Shown in pieces: positions 27,434 to 35,248 of a stretch of 64,000 nucleotides of DNA. The first letter of the stretch is position 1. Each line of letters opens with the position of its first letter. The translations under genes were made by a program, and so were the position numbers. Where the stretch lies: assembly GCF_019297835.1 (NCBI RefSeq), contig NZ_CP079203.1, positions 2,656,501-2,720,500 on the forward strand, in the 5' to 3' direction. The notes beneath the pieces were generated by a model that was not told the DNA's origin, ran no database searches, and saw nothing but the letters and a program-made list of their open reading frames with translations. Source of the stretch: Sphingomonas sanguinis. Lineage in GTDB: Bacteria; Pseudomonadota; Alphaproteobacteria; Sphingomonadales; Sphingomonadaceae.

Positions 27434-28453
27434 GTGAAGGCTAACGCCAACCAGATCCGACAGGCGCTGGGGCGTCCCTCCGCCGATATCCGCCTCTACC
27501 TGCTCCATGGCCCCGACGAGGCGGGGGCGGGCGAACTGGCGCGGATCCTCGCCAAGGCGATGGGGCAGGATGCCGAGCGGATCGACCTGGATTCGGCGAC
27601 GCTCAAAAGCGATCCGGCCCGCCTGACCGACGAAGCGGCAGCCATGTCGCTATTCGGCGGCCCGCGCCATATCCGTATCGCCAGCGTCGGCGAGGAGGGG
27701 CTGGCGGCGTTCACCGCGCTGCTGGAAGCCGATTCGGCGGGCAATCCGGTCGTCGCCATCGCCCCCACGGTCAAGACGACCGCCAAGATCGTGAAACTGG
27801 CGCTCGACTCGCCGCGCGCGATGGCGTTCGGTTGCTATGCGCCCACCGCCGCCGATGCGGAGCGACTGGCGACGACGATCGGCGGCGAGATGGGCTTGCG
27901 GCTGGCGGCGGGCGTGCCGACGCGACTGGTCGAAGCGGCGGCCGCCGACCGGTCGGTGATGATGCGCGAGTTGGAGAAGCTGGCGCTTTATCTCGATGCC
28001 GCGCCCGATCGCCCGCGCGAGGTCGATCACGCCGCGATGGATGCGATCGGCGCCGATCTGGGCGAGGTCGAGATGGGCGATGCGGTCGAGGCGGTGGTCG
28101 AGGGCCGCGTGGGCGATCTGGGCGGCGAACTGGCGCTGCTTGATGAGGGCGGGGCCTCGCCCATTCCCTGGTTGCGTGCGCTGGCCCGGCGGCTGGTGGC
28201 GCTGGCCGAGATGCGCGCCGATGTCGATGCGGGTGAGCCGGTCGACGCGGTGATGAAGCGCCACCGCGTCTTCTTCCGCGACGAAGCGAAGACCGCCCGT
28301 GCGCTGCGCCGCTGGACCCCCGCCATGCTGGCCCGCGCGATGGCGCGTATCCGTGCGGCCGAACGCGCGGTGATGGCGCCCGGCAATGCCGGATCGGTGC
28401 TGGCCGAGGCGGAGGCGACGATCATCGCCCAGGGGATCGCGCGGCGGGGGTAA
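27434..28453 (+). CDS. holA: DNA polymerase III delta subunit
   Basis: 339 residues from the GTG at 27434. This is the clamp-loader subunit that opens the beta clamp. The N-terminal LYLLHGPDEAGAGELAR region, the LFGGPRHIRI segment near 75 and the AAFTALLE motif follow the HolA pattern. The C-terminal collar domain is present (AMARIRAAERAVMAPG). An ATG start is absent nearby; the GTG gives the usual MKANANQIRQAL N-terminus. Origin-proximal position next to lptE fits other alphaproteobacteria. Confidence 0.88.
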   Translation: MKANANQIRQALGRPSADIRLYLLHGPDEAGAGELARILAKAMGQDAERIDLDSATLKSDPARLTDEAAAMSLFGGPRHIRIASVGEEGLAAFTALLEADSAGNPVVAIAPTVKTTAKIVKLALDSPRAMAFGCYAPTAADAERLATTIGGEMGLRLAAGVPTRLVEAAAADRSVMMRELEKLALYLDAAPDRPREVDHAAMDAIGADLGEVEMGDAVEAVVEGRVGDLGGELALLDEGGASPIPWLRALARRLVALAEMRADVDAGEPVDAVMKRHRVFFRDEAKTARALRRWTPAMLARAMARIRAAERAVMAPGNAGSVLAEAEATIIAQGIARRG

Positions 28454-28460
28454 CGCCCAA

Positions 28461-28597
28461 TTCCTCCCCTGTAAGGGGAGGGGGACTAGCGAAGCTGGTG
28501 GAGGGGTGTCACCGCTTGCGACAACAGCCTGCTCTCGCCGACGGTGACACCCCTCCGTCAGGCCTTCGGCCTGCCACCTCCCCTTACAGGGGAGGAA
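28461..28597. repeat. Paired palindromic repeat, family B copy 2
   Basis: TTCCTCCCCTGTAAGGGGAG begins one arm and CTCCCCTTACAGGGGAGGAA ends the other, each with an internal hairpin. The inner ends are GGAGGGGTGTCACCG and CGGTGACACCCCTCC, reverse complements of each other. A GGCCTTCGGCC hairpin lies inside the right arm. It fills the gap between the convergent holA and ribA genes. Confidence 0.85.
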
Positions 28598-28599
28598 GG

Positions 28600-29649
28600 T
28601 TAAAGTTGGTGCCCCGTCCGATCGCGCTTGGTCGCGAGATAGCGTTCGTTATGCGGATTGGGCGGCAGGCTGTGCGCGACCCGTTCGATCACCTGCACAC
28701 CCGCCGCGTTCAGCCCCGCCACTTTGGCCGGGTTGTTGGTCAGCAGCCGCACCTTGTCCTGCCCCATCAGGGTCAGCATCCGCGCCGCCACGCCGAAGTC
28801 GCGCGCGTCGATGGCGAAGCCCAGCCGGGTATTGGCGTCGACCGTATCGAAGCCCTGATCCTGAAGCTGATAGGCGCGCAGCTTGTTGACCAGGCCGATC
28901 CCGCGCCCCTCCTGCCGCAGATAGAGCAATATGCCCCAGCCCGATGAGGCAATGGCATGGATCGCGGCATGAAGCTGCGGCCCGCAATCGCATTTCAGGC
29001 TGCCGAGCACATCGCCGGTCAGGCACTCGCTGTGCAGCCGGACCAGCGGCGGCTGGCCGTTGGGCTGACCGATCAGCAGCGCGACATGCTCGCCCGCCGC
29101 ATGGGGCGAGCGGAAGGCGACGATCTCGGCCTCCTCCGCCCCCGCCACGGGCAGGCGCGCGCGGGTGGCGATGGCGAGCGCCTCGGCATCCTCATGCGCG
29201 GCGATGTCGGCGAGCGAAATCTCCGCTTCGACACCGATACCGCCGACGAAGAAGGCGGGCAGCATCCCGGCAATCCGCGCGAACCGGATCGCCGCTGCCG
29301 CAACCGCCGGGTCGGGTAGGGGGAGGGCGCGGAACGGTCCTTTCAAAGGCGTAGCGAGGTCGAATTGTGGATCGGCCAGCGCCGTCGCGGCGGCGAAGTC
29401 GACCCAGGGCGCACGCTCGACCAGCACGGCGGCGTCGGGATCGGCGGCCTCCAACTGGTTGGTCAGCTTCAACGTCGCGGCGCGCCCCGCCGAGATCAGG
29501 ACGGGCGCCTGGCCCTCCGGATCGAAGGCGGCAAGGCGCAGCGGATCGGCCGTCTCGACCGCCAGCAGCGGCTGGCCCGCGATCGCGATCGGCCAGCCCC
29601 GGCGTAGCGCATCGATCGCGCGGGCCGCCGCTTTGGGATCGGCGCTCAA
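28600..29649 (-). CDS. ribA: GTP cyclohydrolase II
   Basis: About 349 residues from a TTG at 29649, whose last two bases overlap the xthA stop codon; no ATG or GTG precedes the conserved part. RibA opens the imidazole ring of GTP in the first step of riboflavin synthesis. The zinc site is SECLTGDVLGSLKCDCG with three cysteines, followed by YLRQEGRGIGL. The C-terminal 200 residues are the catalytic domain; the first 140 residues are an uncharacterised extension that lacks obvious DHBP synthase residues. This two-part form is common in sphingomonads. Confidence 0.9.
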   Translation of the reverse strand: MSADPKAAARAIDALRRGWPIAIAGQPLLAVETADPLRLAAFDPEGQAPVLISAGRAATLKLTNQLEAADPDAAVLVERAPWVDFAAATALADPQFDLATPLKGPFRALPLPDPAVAAAAIRFARIAGMLPAFFVGGIGVEAEISLADIAAHEDAEALAIATRARLPVAGAEEAEIVAFRSPHAAGEHVALLIGQPNGQPPLVRLHSECLTGDVLGSLKCDCGPQLHAAIHAIASSGWGILLYLRQEGRGIGLVNKLRAYQLQDQGFDTVDANTRLGFAIDARDFGVAARMLTLMGQDKVRLLTNNPAKVAGLNAAGVQVIERVAHSLPPNPHNERYLATKRDRTGHQL

Positions 29650-30428
29650 AAATCGAATTCCGTCATGATCGGGATATGGTCGGAGGGCTTCAGCCAGCTG
29701 CGGCACCCCTCGAACACCTGATGCGACACCGCCTTGTCGGCCACGTCGCGCGTCGCCCACATATGGTCGAGCCGCCGCCCGCGATCCGACGCCGCCCAGT
29801 CCTTCGCGCGGTAGCTCCACCAGGTATAGAGCCGCTGCGGCGCGGGAATGAAGTGGCGGCCCAGATCGACCCAGTCGTTCGACGCCTGCAACCTCGCCAG
29901 CGTCTCCACCTCGATCGGCGTATGGCTGACCACGTCGAGCAGCTGCTTATGGCTCCACACGTCCGATTCGAGCGGCGCGATGTTAAAGTCGCCGGTCAGG
30001 ATCGTCGGACAGTCGAGCTGGCCCGACCATTCGATCATGCGGCCGAGAAAATCAAGCTTCTGGCCGAATTTCGGGTTCACCTCACGGTCGGGTACGTCGC
30101 CGCCCGCCGGGATATAGACATTCTCCAGCCGCACGCCGTTCGGCAGACGGATACCGACATGCCGCGCCTCGGCATTGGCCTGCCAGTCGAGCCGGTCGTC
30201 CTCGGTGATCGGCACCTTCGCCACGATCGCGACGCCGTGGTGCATGCGCTGGCCATGGATGATGATGTGGTCGTAGCCGAGCGACCGGAAGAGATCGAAG
30301 GGGAAGTCGTCATCGACGACCTTCGTCTCCTGCAGGCACAGCACATCGGGCGCGGCTTCCTTCAGGAATTGCTCGACGATCGCGGCGCGGAAACGCACCG
30401 AATTGATGTTCCAGGAGGCGATTTTCAC
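29646..30428 (-). CDS. xthA: Exodeoxyribonuclease III (AP endonuclease)
   Basis: 260 residues from the GTG at 30428, whose sequence (V)KIASWNINSVRFR is the standard N-terminus. It acts in base-excision repair at abasic sites. The family metal and catalytic motifs are seen in order: ASWNINS, LQETK (E34 area), GDFNIAP, LDHMW and the final SDHIP. The stop overlaps the ribA TTG start (TTGA), implying coupled translation. The gene lies downstream of the structured-RNA region on the minus strand. Confidence 0.94.
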   Translation of the reverse strand: MKIASWNINSVRFRAAIVEQFLKEAAPDVLCLQETKVVDDDFPFDLFRSLGYDHIIIHGQRMHHGVAIVAKVPITEDDRLDWQANAEARHVGIRLPNGVRLENVYIPAGGDVPDREVNPKFGQKLDFLGRMIEWSGQLDCPTILTGDFNIAPLESDVWSHKQLLDVVSHTPIEVETLARLQASNDWVDLGRHFIPAPQRLYTWWSYRAKDWAASDRGRRLDHMWATRDVADKAVSHQVFEGCRSWLKPSDHIPIMTEFDF

Positions 30429-30480
30429 GATGGCCGATGTAGCGGGGGCAGGGGGGTGAGACAAGATTACCTGCTCCGCA

Positions 30481-30617
30481 TTCCTCCCCTGTAAGGGGAG
30501 GGGGACCATGCGCAGCATGGTGGAGGGGTGTCCCCAATTGTTAGGGAAGGTTGTCCATCCAGCGGGGACACCCCTCCGTCAGGCCTTCGGCCTGCCACCT
30601 CCCCTTGCAGGGAGGAA
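30481..30617. repeat. Paired palindromic repeat, family B copy 3
   Basis: ATTCCTCCCCTGTAAGGGGA opens the left arm, and CACCTCCCCTTGCAGGGAGG closes the right arm. It shares the GGTGGAGGGGTGTCC / GGACACCCCTCC inner arms with copy 2. It sits between xthA and the structured-RNA region. Confidence 0.85.
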
Positions 30618-30629
30618 TAAGTTCGAAAA

Positions 30630-30778
30630 CGGAAAGGCCCCCGCTCCGGGGGCATGGAGCGAGGGCCGACCTAGCGTTCGTCACGCAGGCGGGATGAGGG
30701 TGCTCGTCCGAGCAACAGGGGGGAATCTCGAAGGCCCCTCAGCCGCAACGCCTTGATAGGGCAGCGAACCTGTCGCCC
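30630..30778 (-). ncRNA. Candidate structured non-coding RNA, possibly 6S RNA
   Basis: About 150 bases without a plausible protein, between lolA and xthA. Read on the minus strand the region folds into a long interrupted hairpin: GGCGTT pairs with AACGCT, GCGG with CCGC and GAGGG with CCCTC. A terminal TGCTC-GGAC-GAGCA stem is at about 30700-30713, and an unpaired bulge of about 20 bases lies on one side. It ends in the intrinsic terminator at 30637-30653. Length, long rod with a bulge and terminator are as expected for bacterial 6S RNA, which binds RNA polymerase. I did not verify this with a covariance model, so another small RNA is possible. Confidence 0.45.
30637..30653 (-). terminator. 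Intrinsic terminator after the structured RNA region
   Basis: On the minus strand GCCCCCG pairs with CGGGGGC across a 3-base loop and is followed by CTTTCCGTTTT. It would end a transcript coming from the lolA side. Confidence 0.7.
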
Positions 30779-30804
30779 GGATGAATGAAACGGTCCGCCA
30801 GCGT

Positions 30805-31440
30805 TCAGTTACGCGCCGCCGTCCTCCGGGGATCGTTGAATCGGAACGCCTTGTCGTCCACCGGCACGCCGAAACGCTGGTTGGACAGGCGAATCGTCGT
30901 GCGGTTGTTCTGGCTGTCGAGCGCGACCCAGCCCTGCATCATCAGTCCGCCCGGCGCGGCGGCATCGCGGGCGAAGACCAGGGTGATCTTGCCATATTCG
31001 GGATGCTTGGGATCGTTCGCCTCGACCGAGAGCAGGCGCGGGTCGGCGCTGGGCACGACCTTGGCATAACGGCCGATATCGCGGCTGGGATCGAGCAGTA
31101 CGCCCAGCGGCGAGTTCTTGATCGGCCAGCGCTGCACCTGCTTGACCGAATAATCGATGAAGGTCAGCGCGCCGCCATCGGCGACGATCAACAGGGGGAC
31201 GCCCTTTTCATATTGGAACCGGATCTTGCCCGGCTTCTTCATGGTCAGCGTGCCGGTCAGCACCTTGCCCGCCCGGTCGGTCTGGGAGAAGTCGGCGGTC
31301 ATCGTCTGCACCGATTGCAGGTGACGCTGCACCGCCGCCAGATCGCCATTGGCCTGCGCCAGGGCGGGCACGGGGGCGGCGACCATCGCCATGGCGGTCG
31401 GCGCCAGCAGGGCGGACGCCATCATCGAACGGATCATCAA
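30805..31440 (-). CDS. lolA: Outer-membrane lipoprotein carrier LolA
   Basis: 211 residues. A signal peptide (ending near PALAQA) is followed by the LolA fold pattern: AVQRHLQSVQTMTADFSQTDRAG, then TMKKPGKIRFQYE. It transfers lipoproteins across the periplasm. The N-terminal ATG follows AAGGAG. The usual neighbour ftsK is not seen; the gene is followed by the structured RNA region. The C-terminal NNRTTIRLSNQRFGVPV strand pattern is typical. Confidence 0.88.
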   Translation of the reverse strand: MMIRSMMASALLAPTAMAMVAAPVPALAQANGDLAAVQRHLQSVQTMTADFSQTDRAGKVLTGTLTMKKPGKIRFQYEKGVPLLIVADGGALTFIDYSVKQVQRWPIKNSPLGVLLDPSRDIGRYAKVVPSADPRLLSVEANDPKHPEYGKITLVFARDAAAPGGLMMQGWVALDSQNNRTTIRLSNQRFGVPVDDKAFRFNDPRRTAARN

Positions 31441-31504
31441 ATCACTCCTTTGGGCACGCCTGTCCTTGCGCGCCGCCTATTGAACGGGCCGTGAATCAGG
31501 GGCG

Positions 31505-32905
31505 TTACAGGGTGAAGGCGGCCTTCAGCCCCAATATGGTGACGTCATCCGCCTGCGCATAGCCGCCGGGATGGTGGACTAACTGGACGTTGGGCCGCAT
31601 CTCCAGCCACTCCGCCGGGTGGATGCTGTAATAGACTTCGGCGGCATATTCGGAGCCCTGTACGGCGGGCCGGGTGGGATCGAGCCGCTGTCCGTCCGCG
31701 ACGCGCCCGTTCACATGGGTCCGCGCCACGCCGAATCCCAGCACGTCGCCCGGCACGGCGGGGACCAGCCCCTTGTAGAACAGGCCCGCCGCGACCTGAT
31801 TGTCGGTCACGCTGGTCGCGTGATCCGCCTGGGTCGCGTTGAGGAAGACGCTGAGGCCGTTTTCCGCCTTGCCGTCCTTGGTCTCGCCGGTCAGCTGCTG
31901 CTGGATGTTGACGTACACGCCGTAGCGGCTGCTGCGTTCCAGCGGAGCCAGGCCGGTGATCGCCACGGGTCTGCGGTTCACGTCGAGGAACACGTCCGGC
32001 GCATCGGCCGTCGCGATCCAGCCGCCCAGCTTGTACGACCCGATCCGCCCGGCACTGGCATTGCGGATCCAGCCGATTTCGGCGGGGACCAGCACGCCGG
32101 TCGCGCCCTTAAAATGGCCGATGAAGAAATCATTGTCGAGGTTGCGCGGATTGATCTCATAGACCGCGCCCTGGACATACAGGTCGTCGCGCGGTTCGTA
32201 GCGCAGCCGGGCGCCCCATTGGCTGACCGGCCAATTCTGCCAATAGTCGCCGACCAGATTGCCCGGCTGCGCGCCGCAAAAGCTCAAGTTCATGAAGTGG
32301 CAGGAGAAGATCGCGAAATCCTCGCCCGGATTGGTGCGACCCAGCTTCAGCTCGAACCGCTCGCCGATCCGCTGTTCGTACCAGAATTGCGTCAGGCGCA
32401 GCGTCTGGCCACGACCATAGACCTCCTGCACCTGTTGCAGCGTGCCGAGATTCGCATCGTCGCTGAGGTTACGGCCCCGGCGATAGGTGAGGGTGGCCTG
32501 AAACGCCCCGCCCTTCAGCCCCATCACCTTTTCCAGATCAAACAGCGCGCCCGCGTCGAACTGGCCCGTCTCGCGGAACAGCGTCTTGCGGCCGCCGGTG
32601 ACGTTGGCGGCGCTTTCCGAGGCGTAACGCGCGGTGACGGTGATGCCGCGTTCGTTCAGGCGGGAGCGGACGTCGTGCCAGTCGCCGATGATCCCCGGCG
32701 GCGGCGTGCGGCGCGTGTCGGCGGTGATCGCCGAGGGCGCACTGTCGGAGGGGCGGACCGGGCGGCGGCGGGTCGGCGTGCGTTGTGTATCCCCGGTGGC
32801 GGCATCAGGGGTGACACGGGCGGCGGTCGGCACGGGATCGGTGGTCTGCTGAGGCGCCAGCGGGGCCGCCATCAGCAGTGGCGTCCAGATCATCGTCGTC
32901 AGCAT
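31505..32905 (-). CDS. OprB-family carbohydrate-selective porin
   Basis: 466 residues from the ATG at 32905. A signal-like start is followed by a proline- and threonine-rich linker (about 25-70), then a beta-barrel. The barrel carries WHDVRSRLNERGITVTARY, TYRRGRNLSDDANLG and KLGRTNPGEDFAIF, and ends in AAFTL, the terminal phenylalanine-containing strand of porins. OprB proteins take up glucose and related sugars. No sugar transporter genes are next to it, so its substrate is unknown. An in-frame ATG at 32959 would lengthen it by 18 residues without a better signal. Confidence 0.82.
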   Translation of the reverse strand: MLTTMIWTPLLMAAPLAPQQTTDPVPTAARVTPDAATGDTQRTPTRRRPVRPSDSAPSAITADTRRTPPPGIIGDWHDVRSRLNERGITVTARYASESAANVTGGRKTLFRETGQFDAGALFDLEKVMGLKGGAFQATLTYRRGRNLSDDANLGTLQQVQEVYGRGQTLRLTQFWYEQRIGERFELKLGRTNPGEDFAIFSCHFMNLSFCGAQPGNLVGDYWQNWPVSQWGARLRYEPRDDLYVQGAVYEINPRNLDNDFFIGHFKGATGVLVPAEIGWIRNASAGRIGSYKLGGWIATADAPDVFLDVNRRPVAITGLAPLERSSRYGVYVNIQQQLTGETKDGKAENGLSVFLNATQADHATSVTDNQVAAGLFYKGLVPAVPGDVLGFGVARTHVNGRVADGQRLDPTRPAVQGSEYAAEVYYSIHPAEWLEMRPNVQLVHHPGGYAQADDVTILGLKAAFTL

Positions 32906-33012
32906 TGCCCCTGTTTCCCGAACCTTATCGTTGCGCGAGCCAAACGATCGGATGGGCAAAAGGTGCCGTAAACGTCAATCCGCGTTCCTCCCCCGCGGGT
33001 GGAGGAACAAAA

Positions 33013-33636
33013 TCACTTCAAACTGGCGGTCACCCCGTCGATCACGAACTGCACAGCCAGCGCCGCCAGCAACACGCCCAGCACGCGGGTGATCACCGCC
33101 TCGATCTTGGCGCCGAGCAGTCGCATCAGCGGACCCGCCGCCAGCAGCGCAACCAGCGTCAGCAGCAGGATCGTCACCATCGCCGCCAGCACGACGATCG
33201 ATGCCTCCAGCCCCGAATTGCGGCTCATCAGCAGCATGACGGTCGCGATCGAGCCCGGCCCGGCGATCATCGGCATCGCCATGGGGAAGATCGACACATC
33301 CTCCGCCTCGTGCGGATCGTCGGCGACCTTGGCCGCGCGGTCCTCACGCCGCTGGGTGCGCTTTTCGAACACCATCTCCAGCGCGATCAGGAACAGCATG
33401 ATGCCGCCCGCGATGCGGAACGCCGCCATTTCGATGCCCAGGCCATGCAGCAGCGCCTCGCCGAACAGCGCGAAGACGAACAGGATGACCGAGGCGACCA
33501 TGACCGCGCGGATCGCCATCGCCCGGCGATGCTGCGGCGTCGCCCCCGCCGAGAGGCCCGCATAAATGGGGGCGCAACCCGGCGGATCGATCACCACGAA
33601 GAAGGTGATCAGCGAGGAGATATAGAGTTCGAGCAC
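33013..33636 (-). CDS. MarC-family integral membrane protein
   Basis: 207 residues with about six transmembrane helices. The first helix carries FFVVIDPPGCAPIY, the family signature with its DPxG motif. MAMPMIAGPGSIATVMLL in the middle is the second conserved block, the PxxxGPG motif. The family was once linked to multiple antibiotic resistance in E. coli but the role is not established. The stop codon of folD lies 4 bases upstream of its start, so the two may be cotranscribed. Confidence 0.9.
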   Translation of the reverse strand: MLELYISSLITFFVVIDPPGCAPIYAGLSAGATPQHRRAMAIRAVMVASVILFVFALFGEALLHGLGIEMAAFRIAGGIMLFLIALEMVFEKRTQRREDRAAKVADDPHEAEDVSIFPMAMPMIAGPGSIATVMLLMSRNSGLEASIVVLAAMVTILLLTLVALLAAGPLMRLLGAKIEAVITRVLGVLLAALAVQFVIDGVTASLK

Positions 33637-33640
33637 GGCC

Positions 33641-34519
33641 TTACAGCGCCGTCTGGTCGATCGCGATGCCTTCGCGACGCCCCGCCGAAACCAGCGTGTT
33701 GCGCAGCAGGACCGCGATCGTCATCGGCCCTACGCCGCCCGGCACCGGGGTGATCGCGCCCGCACGCTGCGCCGCCGTGTCATATTCGACATCGCCGACC
33801 AGCCCCGTCTCGGTGCGATTGATGCCGACATCGATGACGCTGGCGCCGGGCTTGATCCATTCGCCCTTGACCAGGCTGGGCACGCCGACCGCCGCCACGA
33901 CGATATCGGCGCGACCGACCACCTCGGCGAGATTACGCGTGCGGCTGTGCGCCACCGTCACCGTGCAGCTTTCGCCGAGCAGCAGCTGCGCCATCGGCTT
34001 GCCGACGATGTTGGAGCGACCGACGACCACCGCGTCCATGCCCGACAGGCTGGGGTGGATGCTCTTGAGCAGCATCAGGCAGCCCAGCGGGGTGCAGGGC
34101 ACGAAGCCCTCGCTACCCGTCGCCAGCCGCCCGGCGTTGACCGGGTGGAAGCCGTCGACATCCTTGTCGGGGTCGATCGCCTGGATCACCGCCTGTGCGT
34201 CGATCTGGCCCGGCAGCGGCAGCTGGACAAGGATGCCGTCGACGGTCGGGTCCTGGTTGAGCTGTTCGACGAGCGCCAGCAGCGTCGCCTGGTCGGTGTC
34301 GACGGGCAGGCGATGCTCGATACTCTCCATGCCGGCCTCGCGCGTTGCCTTGCCCTTGGAGCGGACATAGACGCTGGAGGCGGGGTCCTCGCCGACCAGC
34401 ACGACCGCCAGGCCGGGCGCGCGGCCTGCCTGCTCGCGGAACGTGGCTACCTGGGTGGCGATGCGGGTGCGGAGGCCGGCGGCGAACGCCTTGCCGTCGA
34501 TGATCGTGGCGCTGGTCAT
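33641..34519 (-). CDS. folD: Methylenetetrahydrofolate dehydrogenase/cyclohydrolase
   Basis: 292 residues. It interconverts 5,10-methylene- and 10-formyl-tetrahydrofolate using NADP+. The substrate site YVRSKGKA is at 51-58 with the catalytic lysine K55. [10 protein letters not shown] and the NADP-binding GRSNIVGKP follow, and the [11 protein letters not shown] motif is near the C-terminus. It overlaps the DUF167 gene by 4 bases. The order yggT-DUF167-folD-marC reads as one leftward unit. Confidence 0.96.
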   Translation of the reverse strand: MTSATIIDGKAFAAGLRTRIATQVATFREQAGRAPGLAVVLVGEDPASSVYVRSKGKATREAGMESIEHRLPVDTDQATLLALVEQLNQDPTVDGILVQLPLPGQIDAQAVIQAIDPDKDVDGFHPVNAGRLATGSEGFVPCTPLGCLMLLKSIHPSLSGMDAVVVGRSNIVGKPMAQLLLGESCTVTVAHSRTRNLAEVVGRADIVVAAVGVPSLVKGEWIKPGASVIDVGINRTETGLVGDVEYDTAAQRAGAITPVPGGVGPMTIAVLLRNTLVSAGRREGIAIDQTAL

Positions 34520-34818
34520 GACGCACTGCCATAAAGCGCCTGCGCGATGCGCGCCAGTATGTGCGGGTCACCCGCGACGTGCAGTCGCTTCAATCGCGCG
34601 GTTTCGCCTGCGATGATCGTCACCGCGCGCTTGGGCACCCCGAAATGCTTGGCGACCAGCGGGATGAGTGCCGCATTGGCTGCGCCGTCGACCGGCGGGG
34701 CCGACAGGCGGGCGGCGAAATGTTCCTCCGTCCCGGCGCTCAGCGCATCGCGACCGCCGCGCGGCGTGACCCGGACGGCGATCCGTATCCCGTCATCGCA
34801 ACAACCCCAGGCGGGCAT
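34516..34818 (-). CDS. DUF167 family protein (YggU-like)
   Basis: 100 residues from the ATG at 34818, sharing one base with the yggT stop codon (TGATG). The conserved segment [12 protein letters not shown] and the [37 protein letters not shown] region (given here in summary: PPVDGAAN and GETARLKR) are typical of this family of small proteins of unknown role, usually beside yggT. It is followed by folD with a 4-base overlap. Confidence 0.88.
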   Translation of the reverse strand: MPAWGCCDDGIRIAVRVTPRGGRDALSAGTEEHFAARLSAPPVDGAANAALIPLVAKHFGVPKRAVTIIAGETARLKRLHVAGDPHILARIAQALYGSAS

Positions 34819-35129
34819 CAGCCGACGACGACCGCGCCCCCGTACATCGCATTGGCGATCGCGGTATCCAGGATCTTGCCCAGGATGATGACCGCGAGCA
34901 GCACGACCATCGGCGACAGGTCGAGCGCGCCGAAATCGGGCAGGATGCGCCGGATCGGGCGATAGAGCGGATCGGTCATCTTCTGCAGCGCGTACCAGAC
35001 CGACCGAATGAAGTCGTTCGAGGTGTTGATGACGTTGAACGCGATCAGCCAGGACAGGATCGCCTGCACGATGATGATCCACCAGACGACGTTGAGCAGT
35101 ATCTGAAGAATCTGAAGGATGAGGACCAA
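34818..35129 (-). CDS. YggT family membrane protein
   Basis: 103 residues from a TTG at 35129, chosen because AAGGAG lies 9 bases upstream and no ATG is available in frame nearby. Two YggT hydrophobic segments are present (LQILQILLNVVWWIIIVQ and VVLLAVIILGKILDT). The central PLYRPIRRILPDFGALDLSP is the family motif. YggT proteins have been tied to osmotic stress and cell division; function here is inferred only. Divergent from the AsmA-like gene. Confidence 0.85.
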   Translation of the reverse strand: MVLILQILQILLNVVWWIIIVQAILSWLIAFNVINTSNDFIRSVWYALQKMTDPLYRPIRRILPDFGALDLSPMVVLLAVIILGKILDTAIANAMYGGAVVVG

Positions 35130-35248
35130 CGCCGGAAGCTCCTTTGCAATTCGGCCATATCTAGGGCGCGGGAGCCTCTGGGGCAACAATCGTGCGGGGC
35201 GATCCTGACGCAGGCGGAACGAAGGCTCCGGTCGCGCGTCCCATCGTC

